DNA of 64,000 bases, taken from Chryseotalea sp. WA131a (GTDB lineage: Bacteria; Bacteroidota; Bacteroidia; Cytophagales; Cyclobacteriaceae). A program made the position numbers and the translations under genes. Shown here one piece after another: positions 18,124 to 25,416 of this stretch (positions are counted from its first letter, which is position 1; each line of letters begins with the position of its first letter). The DNA lies in the NCBI GenBank assembly GCA_025370075.1, contig CP073016.1, positions 3,844,001 through 3,908,000 of the forward strand. Reading direction: 5' to 3'. The notes beneath the pieces are model-generated. The model had not been told where the DNA came from. It saw nothing but the letters and a program-made list of their open reading frames with translations, and did no database searches.

Positions 18124-18474
18124 ATGGTACACATTAAACGACTACAAGAAAACGGAGCGGACATCGTTGCCATCATTGGTGAGATTGATGCCAGCTCCTC
18201 CATTGAGTTGGATTTGGCTATTGCCAAAAGTGTGGGCGAGGGATATAAAAAGATTTTAGTGGATTGCCACGCATTGGAATATATCTCATCGGCTGGTTTG
18301 GGCGTGTTTATGTCGTACATCGAAGAGCTGCGAGACAAAAATGTTTCGCTGGTATTGTTTGGGTTAAAAGAAAAGGTGTTGAATACCTTTAGCATTTTGG
18401 GATTGGCCGATTTGTTGAAAATACGGAATACAAAAGAAGAAGCATTGAGTTTGGCAAATGAATTATCAGTATAA
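18124..18474 (+). CDS. STAS-domain anti-sigma factor antagonist (RsbV/SpoIIAA-like)
   Basis: Small cytoplasmic protein of 116 residues consisting of one STAS domain. The conserved loop DCHALEYISSAGLGVF is present; Ser55 or Ser56 is the likely phospho-acceptor used by an RsbW-type kinase. It sits between the SpoIIE-type phosphatase and the HATPase kinase, and its 3' end overlaps the kinase start by 17 bases. The expected job is to bind the kinase when unphosphorylated and so release the kinase's client. Confidence 0.93.
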   Translation: MVHIKRLQENGADIVAIIGEIDASSSIELDLAIAKSVGEGYKKILVDCHALEYISSAGLGVFMSYIEELRDKNVSLVLFGLKEKVLNTFSILGLADLLKIRNTKEEALSLANELSV

Positions 18475-18868
18475 TATAGGATGTAGCCTTCATAACTTGA
18501 AGGGAGTGCGCGAATTCATTCGCACTTCTTTGAAGGACTATGCTATTTCTGATTTGGAAATGGGCGCGATTGTATTGGCCATGGACGAAATGTGCTCCAA
18601 CCTAATGATCCATGCCCACCACTGCGACCCCGATCACCTGATACAATTGCGCATTCATGTCAACGAGCCGCATCAGTTTATTTTTGAAATTGTGGACGAT
18701 GGGTCGATGTTTGATATCAACCAATTTTCAGAGCCTGAAATCGGAAATTTGGTGCATGAAAAAAGAAAAGGTGGCTTGGGCATTCGGTTGGTGAAAACCA
18801 TTATGGACAAAATTGAATACAAACGCGATGGCGGTAAAAATATCTGCCGGCTAACCAAGTCTATATGA
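18458..18868 (+). CDS. Anti-sigma regulatory serine kinase (RsbW/SpoIIAB-like HATPase)
   Basis: A 136-residue GHKL ATPase of the RsbW type. The N box is LAMDEMCSNLMIHA, the G1 box IVDDGSMFD and the G2 box KGGLGIRLVKTIMD. There is no HisKA domain, which separates it from sensor kinases. It overlaps the STAS gene. In known systems this protein phosphorylates the STAS partner and sequesters a sigma factor or another effector; no sigma factor gene is adjacent here, so the output is not known. Confidence 0.92.
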   Translation: MNYQYNIGCSLHNLKGVREFIRTSLKDYAISDLEMGAIVLAMDEMCSNLMIHAHHCDPDHLIQLRIHVNEPHQFIFEIVDDGSMFDINQFSEPEIGNLVHEKRKGGLGIRLVKTIMDKIEYKRDGGKNICRLTKSI

Positions 18869-18937
18869 TTTGATGACGTTTTGTTTATGATGATAGCGAC
18901 CAAACCACTTGTGAGCCATCTCAAAAACGAATAGAAC

Positions 18938-19630
18938 ATGAACTCCCTCATTGAAAAGTCCACTTTTGATTTTCTAAAATCGCTCAAGCGAAACAACAAT
19001 CGTGAATGGTTTCAAAAAAATAAGGAGCGCTACCTGCATGCACAAACCAATATGATACAATGGGTAGATGCATTGATTTTGGAATTGGATAAACACGACC
19101 GTCTGCAAACCGAAACTGGAAAAGAGAGCCTGTATCGAATTTATAATGATGTTCGCTTCACAAATGACAAGACTCCTTACAGTCCTCGGTTTGCGGGCAG
19201 TTTAAAGCGCCATAAGCCACTTTTGCGCGGAGGCTATTATTTTTGGATCAAGCCGGGTGAATCACGGATTGGATGTGGTTTTACATATCCTAATCCCGAA
19301 GACTTAAAGCGGATCAGAGAAGACATAGCAAGCTACCCTACTGATTGGAAAAAATTGCTGGCGAACAAGAAATTGAAAAAGGTTTTTGGCGTGATGCAAG
19401 GTGAACAAGTAAAGACTTCACCCAAAGGCTTCCCAAAAGATCATCCGACCATCGCATTGCTTCGCTACAAACAATTTTGGTTCGAGCGTCACTTCACAGA
19501 CGAAGAAGTGCTAGCTCCAAACTTTCTTAAAAAAGTGAATGAATCGTACAGAGCCATTCGTCCATTTTTCGATTATATGAGCGAGGTGCTTTCTACCAGT
19601 GCGAATGGGGAGAGTATTTATCAAAATTAA
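18938..19630 (+). CDS. DUF2461 family protein
   Basis: A 230-residue cytoplasmic protein with the typical DUF2461 (TIGR02453) opening: FDFLKSLKRNNNREWFQKNKE, then YRIYNDVRFTNDKTPYSPRF and GGYYFWIKPGESRIGCGF. The C-terminal part holds a YKQFWFERHFTDEEV motif. The biochemical role of the family is not established. Its stop codon overlaps the stop of a degraded gene on the other strand. Confidence 0.88.
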   Translation: MNSLIEKSTFDFLKSLKRNNNREWFQKNKERYLHAQTNMIQWVDALILELDKHDRLQTETGKESLYRIYNDVRFTNDKTPYSPRFAGSLKRHKPLLRGGYYFWIKPGESRIGCGFTYPNPEDLKRIREDIASYPTDWKKLLANKKLKKVFGVMQGEQVKTSPKGFPKDHPTIALLRYKQFWFERHFTDEEVLAPNFLKKVNESYRAIRPFFDYMSEVLSTSANGESIYQN

Positions 19631-19857
19631 TCCCACACAAATTTCCAACTTCCATCTTTTTGCTTTTTCCAAATGGTGTGGAATATTCCGCTGCTCGAAA
19701 TTTTTAGGTTGCCTACACTATCTTTTTCAAGATGCTCATACTTTCCATAATGTGTAAACTAGCTCACCACTTTCGGCTACAATTACCGTGTCAGGCTTCC
19801 AAAGAAATTTAGTGCCCACCTGTTCCACGCAATACAGAATGATTTCATCGCAATTTT
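19627..19857 (-). pseudogene. Relic of a DUF4440 / SnoaL-like gene, truncated and frameshifted
   Basis: The minus strand encodes the C-terminal ~75 residues of what looks like a DUF4440-type NTF2-fold protein, ending SGIFHTIWKKQKDGSWKFVWD and a stop. The frame is broken near 19748-19750: upstream the readable frame is LWKPDTVIVAESGELVYT, and a one-base shift is needed to continue as YGKYEHLEKDSVGN. The 5' part is missing because the next gene's stop codon lies at 19860. Assignment to DUF4440 is by pattern only. Confidence 0.65.
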
Positions 19858-19859
19858 TT

Positions 19860-20765
19860 TTAGTTTATCCAGCGGTTCGCTTTAATCCAATTTCTCAATC
19901 GATCCATCCACTCGTCTTTTGTGGTGGGATTGTTCATCCCAAAACCATGGCCACCTTTTTGATAAAGGTGCAATTCGGCTGGCACTTTATTTTTGATAAG
20001 CTGCTGATAATACATTACACTATTCTCGGGAGATACTCCATCATCATCACTGGCATGTACTAAAAACGCAGGTGGCGTCTTTGCATTTACCTGTAGCTCG
20101 TTTGAATATTCATCTATCTTTTGTTGCGATGGATTTTTGCCGATTAGTTGATCGCGTGAGCCAATATGACCAAACGAGTTTTGAAAACTGATCACCGGAT
20201 AAATCAGGATGGTGAAATCAGGACGGAGATTGGTGTTTTCTGCATTGGTCACAACTGCTTTCTGATAATGCGTAGCGGCAGTAGCAGCCAAGTGTCCACC
20301 AGCAGAGAAACCCATCATGCCAATTTGATTCGGATTCACGCCAAACTCTTTCGCTCGTTCGCGCACAATCTTAATCGCTTGCTGCGCATCTTGCAAGGGA
20401 CCAATTTCTTTGTTCTGCATTGTTGCATCGTTGGGGATGCGGTACTTCAACACAAAAGCCGTCACGCCCCATTCATTCATTTTTTTTGCCACATCCGAGC
20501 CCTCGTGTACAGAGGCATTAATCCAATAGCCGCCACCCGGGCAAATAATGACAGCTGTGCCATTTGATTTTGTAGGTAGATATACGGTAAGTGTTGGAGT
20601 TGCGATTTTCCCAATCAGTGTAATACCATTTCTAATCTCTACGGTTTCTTTTTCGCTGGTTGGCTTGCTATTTGGAATATCTCCTGAGTAAAGCTCCATA
20701 GTTTGGCTTTTTAGACTTGTTTGCATCGCGCAGAATGTCAGAGCAAATAGAATTAACTTCTTCAT
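19860..20765 (-). CDS. Exported alpha/beta hydrolase (acetyl-esterase / BD-FAE type)
   Basis: A 301-residue hydrolase with a signal peptide. The oxyanion-hole segment IICPGGGYW, the nucleophile elbow MGFSAGGHLA (Ser154), an acid residue in VHASDDDGVSP and the catalytic His in GGHGFG complete the triad. The layout matches the carbohydrate acetyl-esterase / BD-FAE-like group that removes acetyl groups from polysaccharides, but the substrate is inferred. The ATG at 20765 gives a proper signal peptide; an upstream in-frame start overlaps the TSUP gene. It lies two bases after that gene and is probably co-transcribed. Confidence 0.88.
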   Translation of the reverse strand: MKKLILFALTFCAMQTSLKSQTMELYSGDIPNSKPTSEKETVEIRNGITLIGKIATPTLTVYLPTKSNGTAVIICPGGGYWINASVHEGSDVAKKMNEWGVTAFVLKYRIPNDATMQNKEIGPLQDAQQAIKIVRERAKEFGVNPNQIGMMGFSAGGHLAATAATHYQKAVVTNAENTNLRPDFTILIYPVISFQNSFGHIGSRDQLIGKNPSQQKIDEYSNELQVNAKTPPAFLVHASDDDGVSPENSVMYYQQLIKNKVPAELHLYQKGGHGFGMNNPTTKDEWMDRLRNWIKANRWIN

Positions 20766-20767
20766 GA

Positions 20768-21535
20768 TTATCTGAAAATATCCCAACTTAAGCGTGCAAT
20801 CAGTAATGACAAAACAAAAAGGAAAACATACCGCACAAATTTATTGCCTTTTAAAATTGCTGCTTTGCTTCCCACATATCCACCCGCCATGTTGCTTACC
20901 ATCATGGGCAACGCAATTTTATAAACAATTGATCCGGAAATAAAAAAACCAATCAGCGATGCGAAGTCCGCCATCGCATTTACGATTTTGGCGCTGGCCG
21001 AACCTTGTAGAAAGCCTACTTGTAAAACCGTTACAAATGCAAATACCAACAAGGTGCCCGTTCCGGGGCCGATGAATCCATTGTAAAAACCGAGCATCGC
21101 GCCAATTAACGCGCTCATCAACCAAAGTTTGTGACTGGTAAAGCGAGGCGCATGTTGAATGCCCAAATCTTTTTTAACAAAAGTGTAAACCGCCAACACC
21201 ACAATAATGATCAACAGCATCGGCTTAAACACTTCAGCCTTTACCAAAGCCATCACAAAAGTGCCTCCGAAAGAAGTCAGCCCAGCACTAATGCCCGCAA
21301 ACAAAACCAAGGTAGTATCGATGCCCACATGCCGAATGTATTGAATGGCTGCCACCATAGTTCCGGCAATGGAAGCGAATCGATTGGTGGCAATTACCTG
21401 CACATGCGAAAGTTCGGGGAAGAGAATAAACAGCATGGGCACTTGTACCAAACCACCACCACCCACTACGGCATCAATAAATCCCGCGAAAGCAGCACCG
21501 AGGCAAACGAGTAGGTAAATCCAGTAGTCAGTCAT
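20768..21535 (-). CDS. TSUP-family transporter (TauE/SafE-type)
   Basis: Integral membrane protein of 255 residues, with about seven or eight hydrophobic helices. The signature GFIDAVVGGGGLVQVPML near the N-terminus and the second-half repeat GFYNGFIGPGTGTLLVFAFV are typical of sulfite/organosulfonate exporter-like TSUP carriers. The ATG at 21535 was preferred over TTG at 21547. A perfect -7 element lies at 21545-21552. Substrate not known. Confidence 0.92.
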   Translation of the reverse strand: MTDYWIYLLVCLGAAFAGFIDAVVGGGGLVQVPMLFILFPELSHVQVIATNRFASIAGTMVAAIQYIRHVGIDTTLVLFAGISAGLTSFGGTFVMALVKAEVFKPMLLIIIVVLAVYTFVKKDLGIQHAPRFTSHKLWLMSALIGAMLGFYNGFIGPGTGTLLVFAFVTVLQVGFLQGSASAKIVNAMADFASLIGFFISGSIVYKIALPMMVSNMAGGYVGSKAAILKGNKFVRYVFLFVLSLLIARLSWDIFR

Positions 21536-21544
21536 CGATTGGCC

Positions 21545-21552
21545 CAAAACTA
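21545..21552 (-). promoter_or_regulatory. Bacteroidota -7 element for the TSUP transporter gene
   Basis: Minus strand TAGTTTTG matches TAnnTTTG and ends nine bases before the ATG at 21535. Confidence 0.55.
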
Positions 21553-21599
21553 CAAGAAATCATTGATTTTACGCCAAAATCAACACTTCTGAAAAATAA

Positions 21600-21621
21600 T
21601 TGTATATACAACAATTGTATA
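21600..21621. promoter_or_regulatory. Multi-half-site palindromic operator upstream of the pirin cluster
   Basis: Three copies of the half-site TTGTATA (or its complement) lie within 22 bases: 21600-21606, 21605-21611 inverted and 21615-21621. They form a perfect 12-bp palindrome, TTGTATATACAA at 21600-21611, and a 7-3-7 inverted repeat at 21605-21621. The site is 49 bases before the pirin start and between divergent genes. It resembles sites of dimeric winged-helix repressors (MarR or HxlR type), but no such regulator gene is in the window. Confidence 0.6.
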
Positions 21622-21669
21622 AACTTTCTTTGTACATTTACTGTTGTAACCGTAGATCGCACAAAAAAT

Positions 21670-22548
21670 ATGGACAGAGCACAGTTTTTAAAGAAAGGGT
21701 TGGCAAGTGCTGCCGCAGTAGCCACCACCGCAGTAGTGGGGCAGCCCACTGCAAAGAACGAACCGCTTGAGCCCATTGGTTTTAATCATTTACCCACAGA
21801 AAATACAACAACTATGAACACAGTATTGCACAAGGCCAACACCCGCGGCCACGCCAACCATGGCTGGCTCGACACGAATCACACGTTTAGTTTTGCACAT
21901 TACTATGACCCTACTCGCACGCATTTCGGCAAGTTGCGCGTACTGAACGATGACTTTGTAGATGGTGGCATGGGCTTCGGCACGCACCCTCACGACAACA
22001 TGGAAATTATTTCCATACCCTTGGCGGGAGATTTGGAACACAAAGACAGCATGGGCAATGTAGCCGTGATCAGACAAAACGATGTGCAGATTATGAGTGC
22101 CGGCACGGGCATTTACCACAGCGAGTACAACAAGAACAAAGACGCGAAAGTGAACTTCTTGCAGATTTGGATTTTCCCAAAACAACGAGATATTGCGCCA
22201 CGCTACGACCAGATTACGTTCAAGCCGGAAGATCGTGTGAATAAATTGCAACAGATTGTTAGCCCTTCAAAAACGGATGACGGTGTATGGATCAACCAAG
22301 ATGCGTGGTTTCACCTCGGCAATTTGAAGAAAGGATTTACCACCGATTACACCATCAAACAAAAAGGCAATGGTGTGTATGCATTCGTGATTGAAGGCGA
22401 AGTAACCATCAACCTGCCTACCGGTCAGGCAGGTAGCCAAAAGCTGAACAAGCGCGATGGCTATGGCGTGTGGGATACCGAAAAAATTTCAATCGTGGCG
22501 GATGGTGATGCAGAAGTGTTGTTGATGGACGTTCCAATGCAACAGTAG
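21670..22548 (+). CDS. Pirin family protein (YhhW-like) with a signal-like N-terminal extension
   Basis: Bicupin of the pirin family, 292 residues. The part from Met49 aligns with YhhW-type quercetinase-like pirins: ANTRGHANHGWLDTNHTFSFA, the metal motif THPHDNMEI, and the histidine/glutamate pair in TGIYHSEYN. The first 48 residues are extra: MDRAQFLKKGLASAAAVATT resembles a Tat signal peptide in which the second arginine is replaced by alanine. Translation could instead start at ATG 21814. It is first in a redox-stress-like cluster and has the palindromic operator upstream. Confidence 0.9.
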   Translation: MDRAQFLKKGLASAAAVATTAVVGQPTAKNEPLEPIGFNHLPTENTTTMNTVLHKANTRGHANHGWLDTNHTFSFAHYYDPTRTHFGKLRVLNDDFVDGGMGFGTHPHDNMEIISIPLAGDLEHKDSMGNVAVIRQNDVQIMSAGTGIYHSEYNKNKDAKVNFLQIWIFPKQRDIAPRYDQITFKPEDRVNKLQQIVSPSKTDDGVWINQDAWFHLGNLKKGFTTDYTIKQKGNGVYAFVIEGEVTINLPTGQAGSQKLNKRDGYGVWDTEKISIVADGDAEVLLMDVPMQQ

Positions 22549-22601
22549 GCAGTCGGCAGTAATCAGTCGGCAGGGAAAACTATCAACTGCCTACTGCCTA
22601 C
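22545..22601. repeat. Inverted repeat made of GGCAGT units
   Basis: Arms at 22545-22559 and 22587-22601 match at 14 of 15 positions. The units GTAGGCAGT / CGGCAGT recur between them. The left arm overlaps the stop codon of the pirin gene. It may act as a transcript-end hairpin. Confidence 0.6.
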
Positions 22602-22657
22602 TTTACTCTTACTTTAGATAATATGAAATACTTGTCATCGGTCGTCATCCGCAAATT

Positions 22658-22912
22658 ATGGAAACTATTTTGCGGTTGATCAATAGTCAACCTGATTGGA
22701 AAGCAGAGGGTGCGATTACGGATACCGAAGCGATTGAAAAATTTAATCCTACCTTCAACTTAGTCTTGATTGGGGGCGGAGTAGAGGAGTCTTCTGAGAG
22801 AAAATTTAAAGCTGCTTTTGAGAAATTCAATCCACACATAAAAATGATTCGGCACTACGGTGGAGGAAGCGGCTTGTTGTTTAATGAAATTGAAGAAGCG
22901 ATTGCAAAATAG
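22658..22912 (+). CDS. Small Rossmann-like protein of unknown function, start region possibly frameshifted
   Basis: An 84-residue product from the ATG at 22658, with a strand NLVLIGGGVEE and an IKMIRHYGGGSGLL segment suggestive of a small Rossmann-like fold. In the same frame the codons before it read LVIGRHPQI, which looks like the missing first strand, but no start codon precedes them. An ATG at 22623 is one frame off; one extra A in the following AAA run would join it as MKILVIGRHPQI. This is either a real start-region frameshift, a sequencing error, or an internal start. I do not recognise the family. Confidence 0.65.
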   Translation: METILRLINSQPDWKAEGAITDTEAIEKFNPTFNLVLIGGGVEESSERKFKAAFEKFNPHIKMIRHYGGGSGLLFNEIEEAIAK

Positions 22913-22921
22913 TTAGTGGAT

Positions 22922-22995
22922 ATTCGTTGGTAGTTGTTCGTATAATAGGTAACCAACACTATCCAACAACTATCAACTATCAACCAACAACGAAT
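22922..22995. repeat. Imperfect inverted repeat of GTTGG units between two cluster genes
   Basis: Arms at 22922-22936 and 22981-22995 match at 13 of 15 positions. The space between is filled with ACTATCAAC units. It fills the whole gap before the second pirin gene. Confidence 0.55.
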
Positions 22996-23000
22996 TTAGT

Positions 23001-23870
23001 ATGAAAAACAGATCAGTATCTAGATTACTTTACGCACATCAAGTCGATATGGGAGGCATGCCGATTCGGCAACCGTTGCCCTCACAAAATGTAGAACAGA
23101 TAGATCCGTTTTTGTTGTTGCACCACGCCAACATAAAAGCACCTATGCATATCGATCCCGATCATGCAGGGGTTGGGCCACATCCACACCGAGGTTTTTT
23201 GCCTGTAACATTTATTTTTCAAGGTGGCGTGCATCATCGCGATAGCCGAGGAAACGACAGCGTAATTTACGCGGGTGGTGCACAGTGGATGAATGCAGGT
23301 ATGGGCATTATCCACAGCGAGCGGCCGCCACAGGATATCCATGAAATCGGTGGGCGGCAGGAGATCATTCAGTTGTGGATCAACACACCCGCTAAAAATA
23401 AAATGGATCAACCCGTGTACTTTCCGCTGAGTGCAGAAGAGGCCCCTAAAATTCAAACGGGTGATTTGCGTGTAAGTGGAAAAGTGTTTGCTGGTGAAGT
23501 GCTTGGCGTGAAAGGACCGATTCCTTCACAAGCCCATGTGAATGCTGCTACTTTTGAAATCAAAAAGGGAGGAAAAATTTCCATTCCAGTTCCACAAAAT
23601 CACAACACGTTGATTTATTTGTTAGATGGAAAACTAACAGTTGATGGTTTTGGATTGGTGGAACGATTGCACATTGTACATTTTAAAAACGATGGCGAAG
23701 GAATTTCTTTTGAAGCACTGGAAGACACACGCATTTTGTTTCTTTCAGGCGAGCCCTTGAACGAACCCGTGGTATCGCATGGACCTTTTGTTATGAACAG
23801 CCAAACAGAGATCATGGAGGCAATGCGCGATTATCAAAAGGGGAAGATGGGCGTGTTAATTGAAAATTGA
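23001..23870 (+). CDS. Pirin family protein
   Basis: A 289-residue bicupin matching canonical pirin: DPFLLLHHANIKAPMHIDPDHAGVGPHPHRGF holds the first metal-binding histidines, and AGMGIIHSERP supplies the third histidine and the glutamate. The second cupin is more divergent. Pirins bind iron or another divalent metal; some act as quercetinases, others as redox-sensing regulators. Second pirin paralogue in the same cluster; it lacks the N-terminal extension of the first. Confidence 0.93.
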   Translation: MKNRSVSRLLYAHQVDMGGMPIRQPLPSQNVEQIDPFLLLHHANIKAPMHIDPDHAGVGPHPHRGFLPVTFIFQGGVHHRDSRGNDSVIYAGGAQWMNAGMGIIHSERPPQDIHEIGGRQEIIQLWINTPAKNKMDQPVYFPLSAEEAPKIQTGDLRVSGKVFAGEVLGVKGPIPSQAHVNAATFEIKKGGKISIPVPQNHNTLIYLLDGKLTVDGFGLVERLHIVHFKNDGEGISFEALEDTRILFLSGEPLNEPVVSHGPFVMNSQTEIMEAMRDYQKGKMGVLIEN

Positions 23871-23889
23871 AAACCAAAACTATAAAACC

Positions 23890-24288
23890 ATGGAAACACA
23901 AAAACCAACCATTATGCAAGTGCTGAAAGGCGGGGCAATTGCCGGATTTATTGGCGCAGGCCTCAACAACATTTGGAGCCTGATTGCTAATGCGCTAGGA
24001 GCCACTATACCGCCAGGTTTTGTTGTACCTGTTACATTTTCATCATTCATTCCAGTCCTAATTGGTGCATTGATTTTCTTTGCATTGGTTCGATTTGCGC
24101 CCAAGGGAAAATTGATTTGGTATGTAGTATCGATCAGTTTTACGTTGCTAAGCTTCTTCCCTGTTTTCAACACTCCCCAATTGCCAGATGGCACTCAACT
24201 GGATTCTACCTTTCCGTTATTGGCAGGGCCGATGCATGCCATTTCAGGATTTTTGGCTGCTTGGGGTATACCGAAGTGGAGCAGATAA
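23890..24288 (+). CDS. Small four-helix membrane protein (DUF6069-like)
   Basis: A 132-residue integral membrane protein with about four hydrophobic segments: GAIAGFIGAGLNNIWSLIANA, VTFSSFIPVLIGALIFFALV, IWYVVSISFTLLSFFPVF and FPLLAGPMHAISGFLAAWG. The arrangement resembles DUF6069, tentatively. The ATG at 23890 is used because an upstream in-frame TTG lies inside the preceding pirin gene. Function unknown; it sits between pirin and nitroreductase genes. Confidence 0.72.
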   Translation: METQKPTIMQVLKGGAIAGFIGAGLNNIWSLIANALGATIPPGFVVPVTFSSFIPVLIGALIFFALVRFAPKGKLIWYVVSISFTLLSFFPVFNTPQLPDGTQLDSTFPLLAGPMHAISGFLAAWGIPKWSR

Positions 24289-24355
24289 GTCTAATGAAAC
24301 TAATCGGCTCAAATGATGTTATAGAAAAGTGACAAATAATTGACAATTAAAATTT

Positions 24356-24949
24356 ATGCAAATTACCATGATGGAAACATCCACCGAATTTGAATCACCT
24401 GTTTTAGATATCATCAAAAACCGAAAAAGCAGAAGGGCTTATTTGAACAAACCGATTGAACCGGAAAAGATCAAATCTCTTTTTGAAGCCGCCAAGTGGG
24501 CCCCCTCAAGCATGAACGATCAACCGTGGATGTACATCTACGCCACCAAAGACCAACCGGAGCTTTGGAACAAAATCTTTGAGGCGCTCAATGATGGCAA
24601 TAATCCATGGGCCAAAGAAGCGCCTTTGTTGATTGTAAGTTTGGCGAGAAAAAATTTTGCGCTCAACGGTAAGCCAAACGGTTCTGCAAAATATGATTTA
24701 GGTGCAGCCAATGCTTTTCTTACACTGCAGGCAACTGCTTTGGATTTGAATCTTCACCAAATGGGAGGCTATCATCGCGATATTTTGATTGCCAATTTGA
24801 ATATCCCTGAAGAGTATGAAACAGGCGTAATCATGGCAGTAGGGTATCTCGGTAGTCCTGATGGTTTGCCGGAAAATTTAAAGGAGCGTGAGTTGGCTCC
24901 GCGCCAGCGATATGTCCAACGCGAGTTTGTGAAGAACCAAGCCTTTTAG
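24356..24949 (+). CDS. Nitroreductase family protein
   Basis: FMN-dependent oxidoreductase of the nitroreductase fold, 197 residues. Family signs are the N-terminal IIKNRKSRRAYLNKPIEP (FMN-phosphate-binding region), AAKWAPSSMNDQPWMYIY, a central DLGAANAFLTLQATALDLN and the closing VGYLG. Members reduce nitro compounds, quinones or flavins with NAD(P)H; the substrate here is unknown. Alternative starts are ATGs at 24368 and 24371. The OsmC gene follows after three bases. Confidence 0.93.
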   Translation: MQITMMETSTEFESPVLDIIKNRKSRRAYLNKPIEPEKIKSLFEAAKWAPSSMNDQPWMYIYATKDQPELWNKIFEALNDGNNPWAKEAPLLIVSLARKNFALNGKPNGSAKYDLGAANAFLTLQATALDLNLHQMGGYHRDILIANLNIPEEYETGVIMAVGYLGSPDGLPENLKERELAPRQRYVQREFVKNQAF

Positions 24950-24952
24950 ATT

Positions 24953-25339
24953 ATGGTAGTTGCCAACATTGGTAAGGAAACCTATAAAACAGAACTGACG
25001 ATTGCTGGTCATGAAGTAATTGCCGATGAACCCGAGGAACTGGGCGGTACAGACCAAGGGCCAGCACCCGTGGAATTTTTATTGATCTCACTCGCCTCGT
25101 GCACGGCCATCACGCTGCGCATGTATGCCAATAGAAAAAACTGGCCTTTAGAGAATATTAGGGTGGAGGTGGATTTTGAAAAAGTTGACAATAAAACTAT
25201 TTTTAAGCGCGAGCTTCAAGTGGTGGGTGACCTAACTGAAGAACAGCGGACGCGCTTACTACAAATTGCCAACGCTTGTCCGGTACATAAAACATTGACC
25301 AATCCGATTGAAGTACAAACAAAATTGGTTGTTAGTTGA
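24953..25339 (+). CDS. OsmC family peroxiredoxin-like protein
   Basis: A 128-residue OsmC/Ohr-fold protein. The two redox cysteines of the family are visible in ISLASCTAITLR and ANACPVHKTL, and an EELGGTDQGPAPVEFLL segment supplies the conserved glutamate region. OsmC/Ohr proteins reduce organic hydroperoxides with thiol donors. It is three bases after the nitroreductase gene, so the two are co-translated. Its presence supports an oxidative or electrophile stress role for the cluster. Confidence 0.94.
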   Translation: MVVANIGKETYKTELTIAGHEVIADEPEELGGTDQGPAPVEFLLISLASCTAITLRMYANRKNWPLENIRVEVDFEKVDNKTIFKRELQVVGDLTEEQRTRLLQIANACPVHKTLTNPIEVQTKLVVS

Positions 25340-25416
25340 TCGTTATTCGATATTTGTAAATACAATTAAACAACCCAAATGATTAACGATTAACCACTAA
25401 CCAACAACGACTAACG
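25325..25416. repeat. Low-complexity spacer of TTAACGATTAACC-type units
   Basis: The stretch between the OsmC gene and the CDGSH gene contains reshuffled units such as TTGGTTGTTAGTTG and CTAACCAACAACGACTAACG that are roughly complementary. It resembles the other drifting-unit repeats at 22545-22601 and 22922-22995. Confidence 0.4.

Noticed and set aside
21790..22251. 153-codon minus-strand ORF
   Set aside because: Shadow of the first pirin gene, which has conserved metal-binding motifs.
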